This document shows positions 1 through 5,813 of a DNA stretch of 11,825 bases, one piece after another. The stretch covers positions 1 to 11,825 of the forward strand of contig JAUWNS010000062.1 in assembly GCA_030612485.1 (NCBI GenBank). Direction: 5' to 3'. Origin of the DNA: Candidatus Bipolaricaulota bacterium. GTDB taxonomy: Bacteria; Bipolaricaulota; Bipolaricaulia; UBA7950; UBA9294. Position numbers and translations under genes: made by a program. Position 1 is the stretch's first letter, and the number at the start of each line of letters is the position of its first letter. The notes beneath the pieces are model-generated. The model had not been told where the DNA came from and ran no database searches. It saw nothing but the letters and a program-made list of their open reading frames with translations.

Positions 1-1705
1 GATGCCGAGGAAGACGCGAAGATTGGCACAGGAGATCGCGGACTTCGAGGTGATCCAGACTTCCACCGAGGCGGAGGCGTTCATCCTCGAGGATTCCCTG
101 ATCAAGCGTTACCAGCCGCGGTTCAACATCCGCCTGCGCGACGACAAGCGTTACCCCTACTTGAAGATCACCAATGAGCCCTACCCGCGGGTGATGATCG
201 TCCGTCGCCGCCGGGATGACGGGGCGCGCTACTTCGGCCCGTACACGAACGCCAAGGCGATGCGCTCGCTCCTCAAGCTAGCCCAGAAGATCTTCCCCAT
301 CCGCACCTGCACGCTCAACCTTCCATTGCAAAAGCCGCACCGTGTCTGCCTCAACTACCACATTGGCCGCTGCCTGGGCCCGTGTGCCGGGCTGGTGAGC
401 GCAGAGGAGTATGCACAGGCTGTGGATGGGGCGGCATTGCTCTTCGAGGGGCGGGTAGTCAGCCTTATGAAGCAACTACGAGAGAGGATGGCCGCGGCGG
501 TGGTTGAGGAACGGTTCGAACTGGCGGCCCATCTGCGGGATCAGCGAGCTGCTCTCTCAAGAACCCTCGAACGGCAGTCGGTCGCCCTCTCCGATCTAGC
601 AGACCGGGATGCGATCGGGGTGGCGATCGAGGAGGACCGTGCCTGTGTCGAGGTCTTCCTCGTCCGTGCCGGGCGCCTCTCCGGGCGAGAGACGTTCCAC
701 CTGCGCGCGCCTGAGGATCCGAGTCTCGCGGATGTCCTCTCCGCCTTCTTGACACAGTACTACTCCGCCGCGACCACGATCCCCCAGGAGGTCCTTCTCC
801 CAGTGGAGATCGCGAAATCCGACCGGATAAGTGGCTGGCTCTCCTCGTTGCGAGGTCGTCGAGTGGAGTTGAAGGTCCCCCAGAGGGGAGAGAAACATCA
901 CCTTATCGAGATGGCGAACGAGAACGCGCGTTACTCCCTTAAAGGAGAGAGAATCTCTACCACACTTCGCGCGGAGACGGGCGCCGCCCTCGCTGAGCTC
1001 GCCGAGGCGCTATCCCTGTCATCCTTCCCGCAGCGGATCGAGGCGTTCGACATCTCGAACACTCAAGGGGAGGAAGCGACCGGGTCGATGGTCGTCTTCG
1101 AGAACGGCCGCCCGCTGCGCGATGACTATCGCCGGTTCAAGGTGCGGATCTCAGGTAAGCCGGATGACTACGCGATGATGGGCGAGGTCCTACGTCGCCG
1201 CTTCCGCCGCGGTCTGGCCGAGCTGAACGACCCCAGCGTATCACACGGGAAGTTCTCGCAGTTTCCCGATCTCCTGTTGGTCGATGGGGGAAAAGGGCAA
1301 CTGAACGTTGCCGTCGCCGTCTTGCGAGAGCTTGAGATCGACGGGATCGAGACGATCGGCCTCGCCAAGAAACACGAGGAGGTTTTCCAGCCCGGAAAGT
1401 CAGACCCAATCCTGCTCCCTACAGGGAGCCAAGCCTTGTTACTGCTACGTCATGTTCGCGATGAGGCGCACCGCTTTGCGATCACCTATCACCGTCGCCT
1501 GCGCACCCGCAGAAGCCTTTCCTCCAGCCTTGATGAAATCCCTGGAGTGGGGCCAAAGCGCAAAAAGGCACTCATCAAGCGTTTCGGATCGCTCAAAGAA
1601 CTCTCGCGTGCAAGCGTCGAAGAGATCGCCGCCCTCCCCGAGATCCCACAGCCTCTTGCCGAACGGATCCTCGAAATCCTCGGATCTTCTCGTGCGAATC
1701 CTTGA
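1..1705 (+). CDS. uvrC: UvrABC excinuclease subunit C, 5'-truncated by window edge
   Basis: UvrC makes both incisions around bulky DNA lesions after UvrA/UvrB loading, in the cytoplasm. The frame is open from the left edge. Compared with E. coli UvrC, about 50 N-terminal residues carrying the GIY-YIG core lie outside the window, so the ATG at position 2 is internal. Residues below are numbered from that ATG. The end of the GIY-YIG domain is present (EAFILEDSLIKRYQPRFN, about 23-42), then a UVR-type segment near 158-195, the RNase H-like nuclease domain with D350 (FDIS), D428 (VDGGKGQ), D468 and H490 (DEAHRFA) matching the catalytic Asp/Asp/Asp/His of the family, and C-terminal helix-hairpin-helix motifs (IPGVGPKRKKAL, from about 518). 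The gene looks functional. Its last 500 bases occur again downstream in a truncated copy, so this 3' part may be acquired and the gene chimeric. No terminator follows the TGA stop; transcription may read into the first cassette. Confidence 0.96.
   Translation, partial: MPRKTRRLAQEIADFEVIQTSTEAEAFILEDSLIKRYQPRFNIRLRDDKRYPYLKITNEPYPRVMIVRRRRDDGARYFGPYTNAKAMRSLLKLAQKIFPIRTCTLNLPLQKPHRVCLNYHIGRCLGPCAGLVSAEEYAQAVDGAALLFEGRVVSLMKQLRERMAAAVVEERFELAAHLRDQRAALSRTLERQSVALSDLADRDAIGVAIEEDRACVEVFLVRAGRLSGRETFHLRAPEDPSLADVLSAFLTQYYSAATTIPQEVLLPVEIAKSDRISGWLSSLRGRRVELKVPQRGEKHHLIEMANENARYSLKGERISTTLRAETGAALAELAEALSLSSFPQRIEAFDISNTQGEEATGSMVVFENGRPLRDDYRRFKVRISGKPDDYAMMGEVLRRRFRRGLAELNDPSVSHGKFSQFPDLLLVDGGKGQLNVAVAVLRELEIDGIETIGLAKKHEEVFQPGKSDPILLPTGSQALLLLRHVRDEAHRFAITYHRRLRTRRSLSSSLDEIPGVGPKRKKALIKRFGSLKELSRASVEEIAALPEIPQPLAERILEILGSSRANP
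1206..1705 (+). repeat. Direct repeat copy A: 3' end of uvrC
   Basis: Copy A of a long direct repeat whose partner is 5237-5747. Homology starts abruptly at GCCGCGG (1206 and 5237), where the preceding bases differ, and runs without gaps to about base 1686. It then continues to the shared CTTGA that contains this copy's stop codon. A hand count gives about 45 mismatches in about 480 aligned positions. Many are silent third-position changes and about 11 change an amino acid, so both versions diverged while still under selection. They were not recently duplicated from each other. Confidence 0.93.
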
Positions 1706-1763
1706 AGCTACACGCCGAACGAGCTAGCATCGGCTTGCAACCTAATGGTGGTTAAAAGAGACT

Positions 1764-1770
1764 GTTGGGC
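1764..1770 (+). other. Integron core site opening cassette 1
   Basis: GTTGGGC fits the integron core consensus GTTRRRY. It is the exact reverse complement of the R'' box GCCCAAC of the attC site ending this cassette (2179-2185). That complementarity is expected because a free circular cassette carries both halves of one attC. The crossover lies between G1764 and T1765. The 66 bases upstream (1698-1763) contain neither an intact attC hairpin nor a recognisable attI, so the left border of the array is unexplained. Confidence 0.8.
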
Positions 1771-1773
1771 ATC

Positions 1774-2223
1774 ATGAAACTACGACTACCTACGCCGCAG
1801 GACATTGAAGAATTGGTTGCCTTTCTGCCACAACTCTATGCGGAAGGGTTCTCACCAATTAAACGATGGCGTGGCGGGACGCAAGGACAGGACCAGGTAT
1901 CCACAATGCCTTGGCCTGAATACGACGAACTTATTGAGAAGTTTTTCCGGTTTGCTACTAGTGAATGGTGGTGCGATTATGACTATCATCCTGAAGAAGC
2001 AGGTCGGATGCTTGAGAATCAAGAAGTAGTTAAGACCGCTACATTATCTCAGATCAAGATAATGCTGACTTATTGTGTGCGGGGAGAGCGTTTCTGTAAT
2101 GGTCATTGGGGCGCGATGATCGAGGGCGGTCATGTTCGTCGATTACTTGAGCGGCTTGCCGTACTTGGATCAGTAAATGCCCAACAAGGCGCCCCAGCGG
2201 ACGCGGACAAGCCGTGCCGCTGA
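1774..2223 (+). CDS. DUF6508-like cassette protein, function unknown
   Basis: A 149-residue protein starting at the ATG nine bases inside the cassette; an in-frame TTG at 1765 lies on the recombination core and is a less likely start. The recognisable part is the C-terminal block with ML-TYCVRGERFCNGHW-GAMIE followed by an RRLLERLA helix (residues about 90-133). I associate this block with DUF6508, a soluble family of unknown role common in environmental cassettes; assignment is by memory of the family pattern. The last residues (from about AQQGAPAD) are encoded by the attC site itself, and the stop TGA lies within it, which is typical of cassette ORFs. No cassette promoter is visible and the start is very close to the boundary, so expression probably depends on transcription from the uvrC side. 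There is no signal peptide or membrane segment. Confidence 0.8.
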   Translation: MKLRLPTPQDIEELVAFLPQLYAEGFSPIKRWRGGTQGQDQVSTMPWPEYDELIEKFFRFATSEWWCDYDYHPEEAGRMLENQEVVKTATLSQIKIMLTYCVRGERFCNGHWGAMIEGGHVRRLLERLAVLGSVNAQQGAPADADKPCR

Positions 2224-2238
2224 ACTCTGGCGTTAAGC
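2179..2238 (+). other. attC recombination site 1 (60 bp)
   Basis: R'' is GCCCAAC (2179-2185) and R' is GTTAAGC (2232-2238), fitting RYYYAAC/GTTRRRY. Between them, CCAGCGG near the left pairs with CCGCTG on the right, with further CGCC/GGCG pairing outside it and unpaired AACTC bases on the right arm. That is the layout of L''/L' with extrahelical bases. The size is typical of short attC sites. R'' is perfectly complementary to the core box at 1764-1770. Confidence 0.92.
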
Positions 2239-2260
2239 GTCAAAAGAAAAACTGGAAGGC

Positions 2261-2277
2261 CATACATGCTGTGTATG
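2261..2277 (+). promoter_or_regulatory. Inverted repeat in the leader of the DUF262 cassette gene
   Basis: CATACA and TGTATG form a perfect 6-bp inverted repeat around a 5-base centre, 29 bases before the ATG of the DUF262/HNH gene. TATGAT (2274-2279) and TACAAT overlap or follow it and resemble -10 boxes, but no good -35 box lies at the right distance. It could be a cassette-borne promoter/operator or a leader hairpin; evidence is only the symmetry and position. Confidence 0.3.
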
Positions 2278-2305
2278 ATGAGTACAATAGCAAGAGGGGT
2301 CAATA

Positions 2306-4099
2306 ATGGAAGCACGTAACAGAAGACTGGGGGTCTGGTACGGTAAGATAAAGCGCGGTGAGATCAAGCTGCCGCGGTTTCAGCGGTTCGAGGCGTGGGA
2401 CAGACACCGCATCTGCAGCCTGATAGAGACCGTTATTCACAACCTACCGTTGGGAATAACGCTAGTGCTGGAAGTTGGAGAGCAGGAGAAGTTCATCTCC
2501 CGGTTCCTGGAAACAGCGCCTGGTGACGGCGGGCGTATCTATGAGCATCTGCTTGACGGTCAGCAGCGGCTGACCGCTCTGTGGCGGGCGTTTCACAACA
2601 ACTACGAGTGGGAAACCTACTTCATTTACATCGAGCAGTTCGACAACTATGGCAAGGATGAAGACCGCGAGGACATGTCGGTCTTCTTCCGGGGGCGGTA
2701 CATCAAGAAGAACGGCGAGAAGTATCCACTGTGGTGCGATGCCCCTGCCCAGTGTCTGGAAAGAGGTTTTATCCCGACCCATCTGCTGAAACCGGAAGAC
2801 ATCCAGAGCGAGATCGATGATTGGCTGGAAAATGCAACTGCGGCGTTGGAGCCGGAGGGCGGTAAGGATGAGTTAAAGGCATTCTACGATTTCAAGAAAA
2901 GCGTGAGCGATAAGGTAAAGGACCTACGCGCGATTGTGGCTAATTACAATCTGCCTTACCTGTCCCTTCCCTCGCAGACCGACAAGAGCGTGGCGCTGAA
3001 CGTGTTTGTCAACATGAACACCAACAGCAAACCGCTCTCTACTTATGACATTATCGTCGCGGAAGTGGAAAACGTTATGGGACAGTCGCTTCACGATCTA
3101 CAGGATGCGCTGGACGAGAAAGACCCGAATGTCGCAAGGTACTCCGAACTGTCGGATATGATTCTGACCACTTCGGCGCTCCTGCAGAATGCGTTGCCCA
3201 ACCAGCGCGGGGCCTGGGACATGGACAAGCGGGTCATGGTGGATAAGTGGGACGTCATGGAGCGCGGCCTGAGCAGGATGGCGGAGTTTCTGAAGAATGA
3301 GGGCATCTATGACAGGCAGCGTCTGCCCACCAATGCGGTGCTGGCCGTCATAGCTGCTCTTTACGCGGATATACCGGAATCCGGCGACAAGCGAGGGCAG
3401 GACGAACTTTTGCTGAAGAAATACCTTTGGCATTCTTTCTTTACGGACCGCTACGAGAATTCCGCGGCCACCCATGCCTATTCTGATTTTGTCGCACTGA
3501 GCAAAGTGGTCCGCCGGGAAAACAGGGATGACGGTGTCAGGTTCGGAATTGATGATGTTCCCATCTTCAAAGAACACGCGCTGGAGGAAACAGAAGAGCT
3601 GCTGACCGCCGAATGGCCGAAACGGGCTACCATCCGGGGGCGCGCGATTCTCGCGGTGGCGTGTCGTCTGGGGGCTTTGGACTTCTCGACCGGCGAACGT
3701 ATGGATACGGGCAGTATCGAACAGCGCCACTATCATCATATCTATCCGGATGCTTTGCTCAAGGAGGCGGAAATCAACAGTTTCTTGGCGCTGAATTGCG
3801 CACTGATCTCGGACAAGACCAATATTTCCATTGGCCGCAAAGACCCGCTGGAATACATGAAAGATAGATACGAATGGACTTCGGAAGAGATAGTGAGCGA
3901 GCGGCTTCAATCTCATCTGATCCCGATTCGCGAACTTGCCAATGGAGGCTATGAGGGGCTTTCTGAAGAACAGAAGACCAAAAAACTCAAGAATGACTTT
4001 GATGCGTTCATCCGTCGCCGGGCCGAGATAGTGATGAAAGCGGTCAAACTGCTTGCTGATGGCCGCCAGCTGAATGCAGTGGAGATATACGAGGAATAG
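2306..4099 (+). CDS. DUF262 plus HNH nuclease protein, GmrSD/SspE-like probable phage-defence effector
   Basis: A 597-residue soluble protein. The N-terminal DUF262 domain shows IKLPRFQRFEAWD (about 19-32) and the hallmark DGQQR at 84-88, which in GmrS/DndB-like DUF262 proteins lies in a nucleotide-binding/hydrolysis site. The C-terminal part carries a HYHHIYP motif (475-481), then N497 and a K-x-N-x-x-IG segment (504-510, KTNISIG), matching the His-Me/HNH type nuclease (DUF1524/DUF1524-like) of type IV restriction enzymes such as GmrSD and SspE. These cleave or nick phage DNA, often modified DNA. Both catalytic regions look intact and the length suits a fused single-chain enzyme. The ATG at 2306 follows a GAGGGG ribosome binding site. 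It fills one complete cassette between attC 1 and attC 2, so it would be mobile as a stand-alone defence gene. Phage defence is inferred from family and context; the target modification cannot be read from sequence. Confidence 0.88.
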   Translation: MEARNRRLGVWYGKIKRGEIKLPRFQRFEAWDRHRICSLIETVIHNLPLGITLVLEVGEQEKFISRFLETAPGDGGRIYEHLLDGQQRLTALWRAFHNNYEWETYFIYIEQFDNYGKDEDREDMSVFFRGRYIKKNGEKYPLWCDAPAQCLERGFIPTHLLKPEDIQSEIDDWLENATAALEPEGGKDELKAFYDFKKSVSDKVKDLRAIVANYNLPYLSLPSQTDKSVALNVFVNMNTNSKPLSTYDIIVAEVENVMGQSLHDLQDALDEKDPNVARYSELSDMILTTSALLQNALPNQRGAWDMDKRVMVDKWDVMERGLSRMAEFLKNEGIYDRQRLPTNAVLAVIAALYADIPESGDKRGQDELLLKKYLWHSFFTDRYENSAATHAYSDFVALSKVVRRENRDDGVRFGIDDVPIFKEHALEETEELLTAEWPKRATIRGRAILAVACRLGALDFSTGERMDTGSIEQRHYHHIYPDALLKEAEINSFLALNCALISDKTNISIGRKDPLEYMKDRYEWTSEEIVSERLQSHLIPIRELANGGYEGLSEEQKTKKLKNDFDAFIRRRAEIVMKAVKLLADGRQLNAVEIYEE

Positions 4100-4119
4100 A
4101 AAGCAAATTTGAAAAATAC

Positions 4120-4191
4120 GCCCAATAAGGCGCTGCCCCTGACCGATCTTCCGCTGCGCTTCATAGCGGAAGGTGAGCTTAGTCGTTAGGC
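4120..4191 (+). other. attC recombination site 2 (about 72 bp)
   Basis: R' is GTTAGGC (4185-4191), preceded by GGTGAGCTTAGTC, which resembles an L' arm. The likely R'' is GCCCAAT (4120-4126), deviating from RYYYAAC in the last base, followed by AAGGCGCTG as in many L'' arms. The centre is a perfect 8-bp hairpin, CTTCCGCT/AGCGGAAG with a 9-base loop. The R'' does not pair well with the TTAAGC start of its own cassette, so the site may be mutated or mosaic. Confidence 0.75.
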
Positions 4192-4274
4192 GGCCTTAGG
4201 GATTTGCAAATGCCTTATCCTAATTCTCGAACACGATCCAACGCGCGAAGCTTTCATCGAGCCTCGCACATCTC

Positions 4275-4466
4275 TTGTCGTTTGGCGAGAATACTCCTAA
4301 CCCACCGAAACGGCGCATCAACGTAACGGAATGGCTCACATCACTATGCGACGAACAGTCGCGTCAGGTATCGGCAACGCTGCGTGAGCATTGGCCACGC
4401 ATTGCTCAGGCCATGCCAAAGGACTACTCTGCTTCAATTGAGCCACCCCAAACAAACGTCGCATAA
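4275..4466 (+). CDS. Small hypothetical cassette ORF
   Basis: A 63-residue frame from a TTG at 4275; the frame is open back to 4224 but has no ATG, so the start is uncertain. It reads as a soluble, basic and helical protein (RRINVTEWLTSLCDEQ, then LREHWPRIAQ). The stop TAA falls inside the R'' box of attC 3, which is the usual arrangement for a cassette gene and the best evidence that it is real. An alternative ORF in another frame, ATG at 4210 to TAA at 4326 (38 residues), has no support beyond its start codon. A frameshift joining the two is possible. I do not recognise the family. Confidence 0.45.
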   Translation: MSFGENTPNPPKRRINVTEWLTSLCDEQSRQVSATLREHWPRIAQAMPKDYSASIEPPQTNVA

Positions 4467-4558
4467 CAAGTTGTTGCACCGGAGTTGCGGGCCGGGTGGG
4501 CGCAATCTGAATTCGAGAGCCGCTGGTCGCAACCCGGTGAACTCGGTCTTCGTTCGAC
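4461..4558 (+). other. attC recombination site 3 (about 98 bp)
   Basis: The left arm CACCGGAGTTGC (from 4477) pairs with the right arm GCAACCCGGTG (from 4529) with one unpaired A in the left arm, an extrahelical base of the kind integrases use to recognise the folded strand. R'' is GCATAAC (4461-4467), one base away from the complement of the GTTAGGC box that opens this cassette. R' is GTTCGAC (4552-4558), which departs from GTTRRRY by one base. The pairing is good but both boxes are slightly off consensus. Confidence 0.72.
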
Positions 4559-4577
4559 GGAATCAGAGAAAATGGCC

Positions 4578-4606
4578 TTGCATATGTGTAGCGCATAAGC
4601 TACACT
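4578..4606 (+). promoter_or_regulatory. Promoter and palindromic operator of the toxin-antitoxin cassette
   Basis: TTGCAT (4578-4583) and TACACT (4601-4606) are separated by exactly 17 bases and resemble a sigma-70 promoter. GTGTAGC (4586-4592) and GCTACAC (4599-4605) form a perfect 7-bp inverted repeat in the spacer, overlapping the -10 box. That is a fitting place for the HTH antitoxin to repress its own operon. Transcription would start around 4612-4614, at or next to the toxin ATG, so the mRNA would be nearly leaderless. Confidence 0.68.
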
Positions 4607-4613
4607 GGCGGCA

Positions 4614-4949
4614 ATGGATAACGCGCCACACACACTGGACGAGTACGTGACCGCAGAAGGGAAGAACCCCTTTCGCGAATGGCTCCACGCGCTCCGCGAT
4701 GTCCGTGTACGTGCAAGGATCTGAGTTCGGTTAAACCGCGTTCGGCTTGGCAACTTCGGAGACGCCAAGTCGGTCGGCGATGGCGTATCCGAGCTGCGGA
4801 TTCCGTACGGCCCTGGATATCGAGTGTATTTTGCGCGCACAGGCAGCACTGTCGTCCTGCTGTTATGCAGCGGTGACAAGTCAACACAGAAACGTGACGT
4901 CAACACTGCAAAGGACTATTGGCTGGACTACCAACGGAGGTCGTCATGA
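4614..4949 (+). pseudogene. HigB/Gp49-like toxin gene with in-frame nonsense codon
   Basis: The reading frame from ATG 4614 encodes 111 codons but codon 37 is TGA (4722-4724). Before it the product reads like the start of a RelE-superfamily toxin (LDEYVTAEGKNPFREWLHAL, 8-27). After it, in the same frame, the rest of the domain is intact: RLNRVRLGNFGDAKSVG, then GVSELRIPYGPGYRVYF, then VVLLLCSGDKSTQKRDV. These are the signature blocks of the Gp49-like/HigB toxins (TIGR02683 type) that cleave mRNA, mostly on ribosomes. Family members often have Arg at the TGA position (ARIR), so a single CGA to TGA change would explain it. The frame ends in ATGA overlapping the antitoxin start. Other genes here use TGA as stop, so recoding is unlikely. 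The toxin is probably inactive; the alternative is a sequencing error. Confidence 0.82.
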
Positions 4950-5257
4950 CAAAACCGTCTGTAAACTATGAACAGGGCTTGAAGGAAGCCTTGGCCGATC
5001 CGGAGGAGGCTGCAGCATATCTGAATGCCGCCTTGGAGGACGGCTCCCAGGATGTCTTCCTTATGGCTCTCAGGGATGTTGCGAATGCACGGGGTCTCAC
5101 TCGCCTCGCACGCGAGACATCCCTGAACCGGGAGAACATGTATCGCATCCTCTCGGAAAAAGGGAATCCCCAGCTTTCCAGCTTGCGGGCATTGCTGAAC
5201 TCATTGGGGCTCAAACTTGCTGTCGAGTCAAAGCAAGCCGCGGCCTGGCCGAGCTGA
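4946..5257 (+). CDS. HigA-like antitoxin (XRE-family HTH), C-terminus fused into uvrC repeat
   Basis: A 103-residue protein starting at the ATG that overlaps the toxin stop (ATGA). An upstream TTG at 4919 is in frame, but the overlap start is preferred because it matches the family. The N-terminal part (YEQGLKEALADPEEAAAYLNAA-like, 8-29) and the HTH (LTRLARETSLNRENMYRIL, 51-69, then a helix to about 89) match the TIGR02684 antidote proteins paired with Gp49-like toxins. Such antitoxins neutralise the toxin and repress the operon by binding palindromes such as the one at 4586-4605. Residues 98-103 are encoded by the uvrC repeat that begins at 5237, so the natural end and the cassette's attC have been cut away. 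Because only the tail is affected, the protein may still fold and bind DNA. Confidence 0.85.
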   Translation: MTKPSVNYEQGLKEALADPEEAAAYLNAALEDGSQDVFLMALRDVANARGLTRLARETSLNRENMYRILSEKGNPQLSSLRALLNSLGLKLAVESKQAAAWPS

Positions 5258-5760
5258 ACGACCCCAGCGTATCACACGGGAAGTTCTCGCAGTTTCCCGA
5301 CTTGTTGTTGGTCGATGGTGGAAAAGGGCAACTGAACGTTGCCGTCTCCGTCTTGCGAGAGCTTGAGATCGACGGGATCGAGACGATCGGCCTCGCCAAG
5401 AAACACGAGGAGGTCTTTCAACCTGGAAATCCGGACCCGACCCTGCTCCCTGCAGGGAGCCAAGCCCTGTTGCTGCTGCGTCATGTTCGCGATGAGGCGC
5501 ACCGGTTTGCGATTACCTATCACCGTCGCCTGCGCACTCGCAGAAGCCTTTCCTCCCGCCTTGACGAAATCCCTGGGGTGGGGCCAAAGCGCAAGAAAGC
5601 GCGCATCAAACGTTTCGGATCGCTCAAAGAACTCTCGCAGGCAAGCGTCGAGGAGATCGTCGCCCTCCCCGAGATCCCCCAAACCCTCGCCGAGCGAATC
5701 GCCGAGATCCTCGGATCGAGATCCTCGGATCTTCTCGTGCGACTTGACACGTTGGATTGA
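5237..5760 (+). pseudogene. 5'-truncated uvrC remnant (copy B of the direct repeat)
   Basis: The frame encodes a UvrC C-terminal fragment: VDGGKGQLNVAV, then DEAHRFAITYHRRL and the helix-hairpin-helix EIPGVGPKRKKA. It lacks the GIY-YIG, UVR and first nuclease regions and has no ribosome binding site for the TTG at 5302. Homology to copy A begins at 5237 inside the antitoxin gene. Near the end a perfect 14-bp tandem duplication shifts the frame, so the ancestral stop (TGA at 5745-5747, matching 1703-1705) is bypassed and reading ends at 5758-5760. With about 11 amino-acid differences from copy A, it probably represents the displaced native 3' end or a donor version of it. It is not expected to be functional. 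Confidence 0.9.
5704..5731 (+). repeat. 14-bp perfect tandem duplication in the uvrC remnant
   Basis: GAGATCCTCGGATC occurs twice in a row (5704-5717 and 5718-5731). Copy A of uvrC has the unit once, with one mismatch. The extra 14 bases are not a multiple of three and change the C-terminal reading frame, which fits loss of selection on this copy. Confidence 0.9.
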
Positions 5761-5813
5761 TCAGTCGATGATAGTTCAGGCGGCGAGCCATTCTTTTCGA
5801 AAAGGAGGATACG

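Larger units (their letters stand above)
1765..5236 (+). mobile_element. Integron gene-cassette array without integrase (CALIN-like)
   Basis: Four cassette-like units lie in one orientation: 1765-2232 (DUF6508-like), 2233-4185 (DUF262/HNH), 4186-4552 (small hypothetical) and 4553-5236 (toxin-antitoxin, right end lost). Three attC sites separate them. Each unit is mostly one gene or operon with little spare DNA, and two of the ORFs run into or end within their attC, as cassettes do. No intI gene is present in the window and no Pc/attI region is recognisable. The array sits exactly between two copies of the uvrC 3' end. Units 1 and 3 are visibly more AT-rich than uvrC. Confidence is high for the first boundary and moderate for the others. 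Confidence 0.82.

Noticed and set aside
1714..1734. Hairpin after uvrC as a terminator
   Set aside because: GCCGA/TCGGC is only five pairs with an 11-base loop and no T-run follows.
3098..3916. 272-codon minus-strand ORF
   Set aside because: It is antisense to the DUF262/HNH gene, whose domains are clear, and its translation resembles no protein family.
4722..4724. Recoding of TGA (selenocysteine or alternative code) in the toxin gene
   Set aside because: uvrC, the DUF6508-like gene, the permease and the ATPase all end in TGA, and the position usually holds Arg, so a nonsense mutation is simpler.
4424..4906. 160-codon minus-strand ORF across attC 3 and the toxin gene
   Set aside because: It covers a folded recombination site and a recognisable toxin frame on the plus strand; its translation is low in protein-like features.
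5222..5228. GTCGAGT as the R'' box of a lost fourth attC
   Set aside because: It is two bases away from the needed GTCGAAC and lies in the coding part of the antitoxin that matches the family; no second half follows.
5302..5760. UvrC C-terminal ORF as a separate functional gene
   Set aside because: It has no ribosome binding site, lacks the GIY-YIG, UVR and half of the nuclease domain, and has a frame-shifting duplication near its end; it is better called a remnant.
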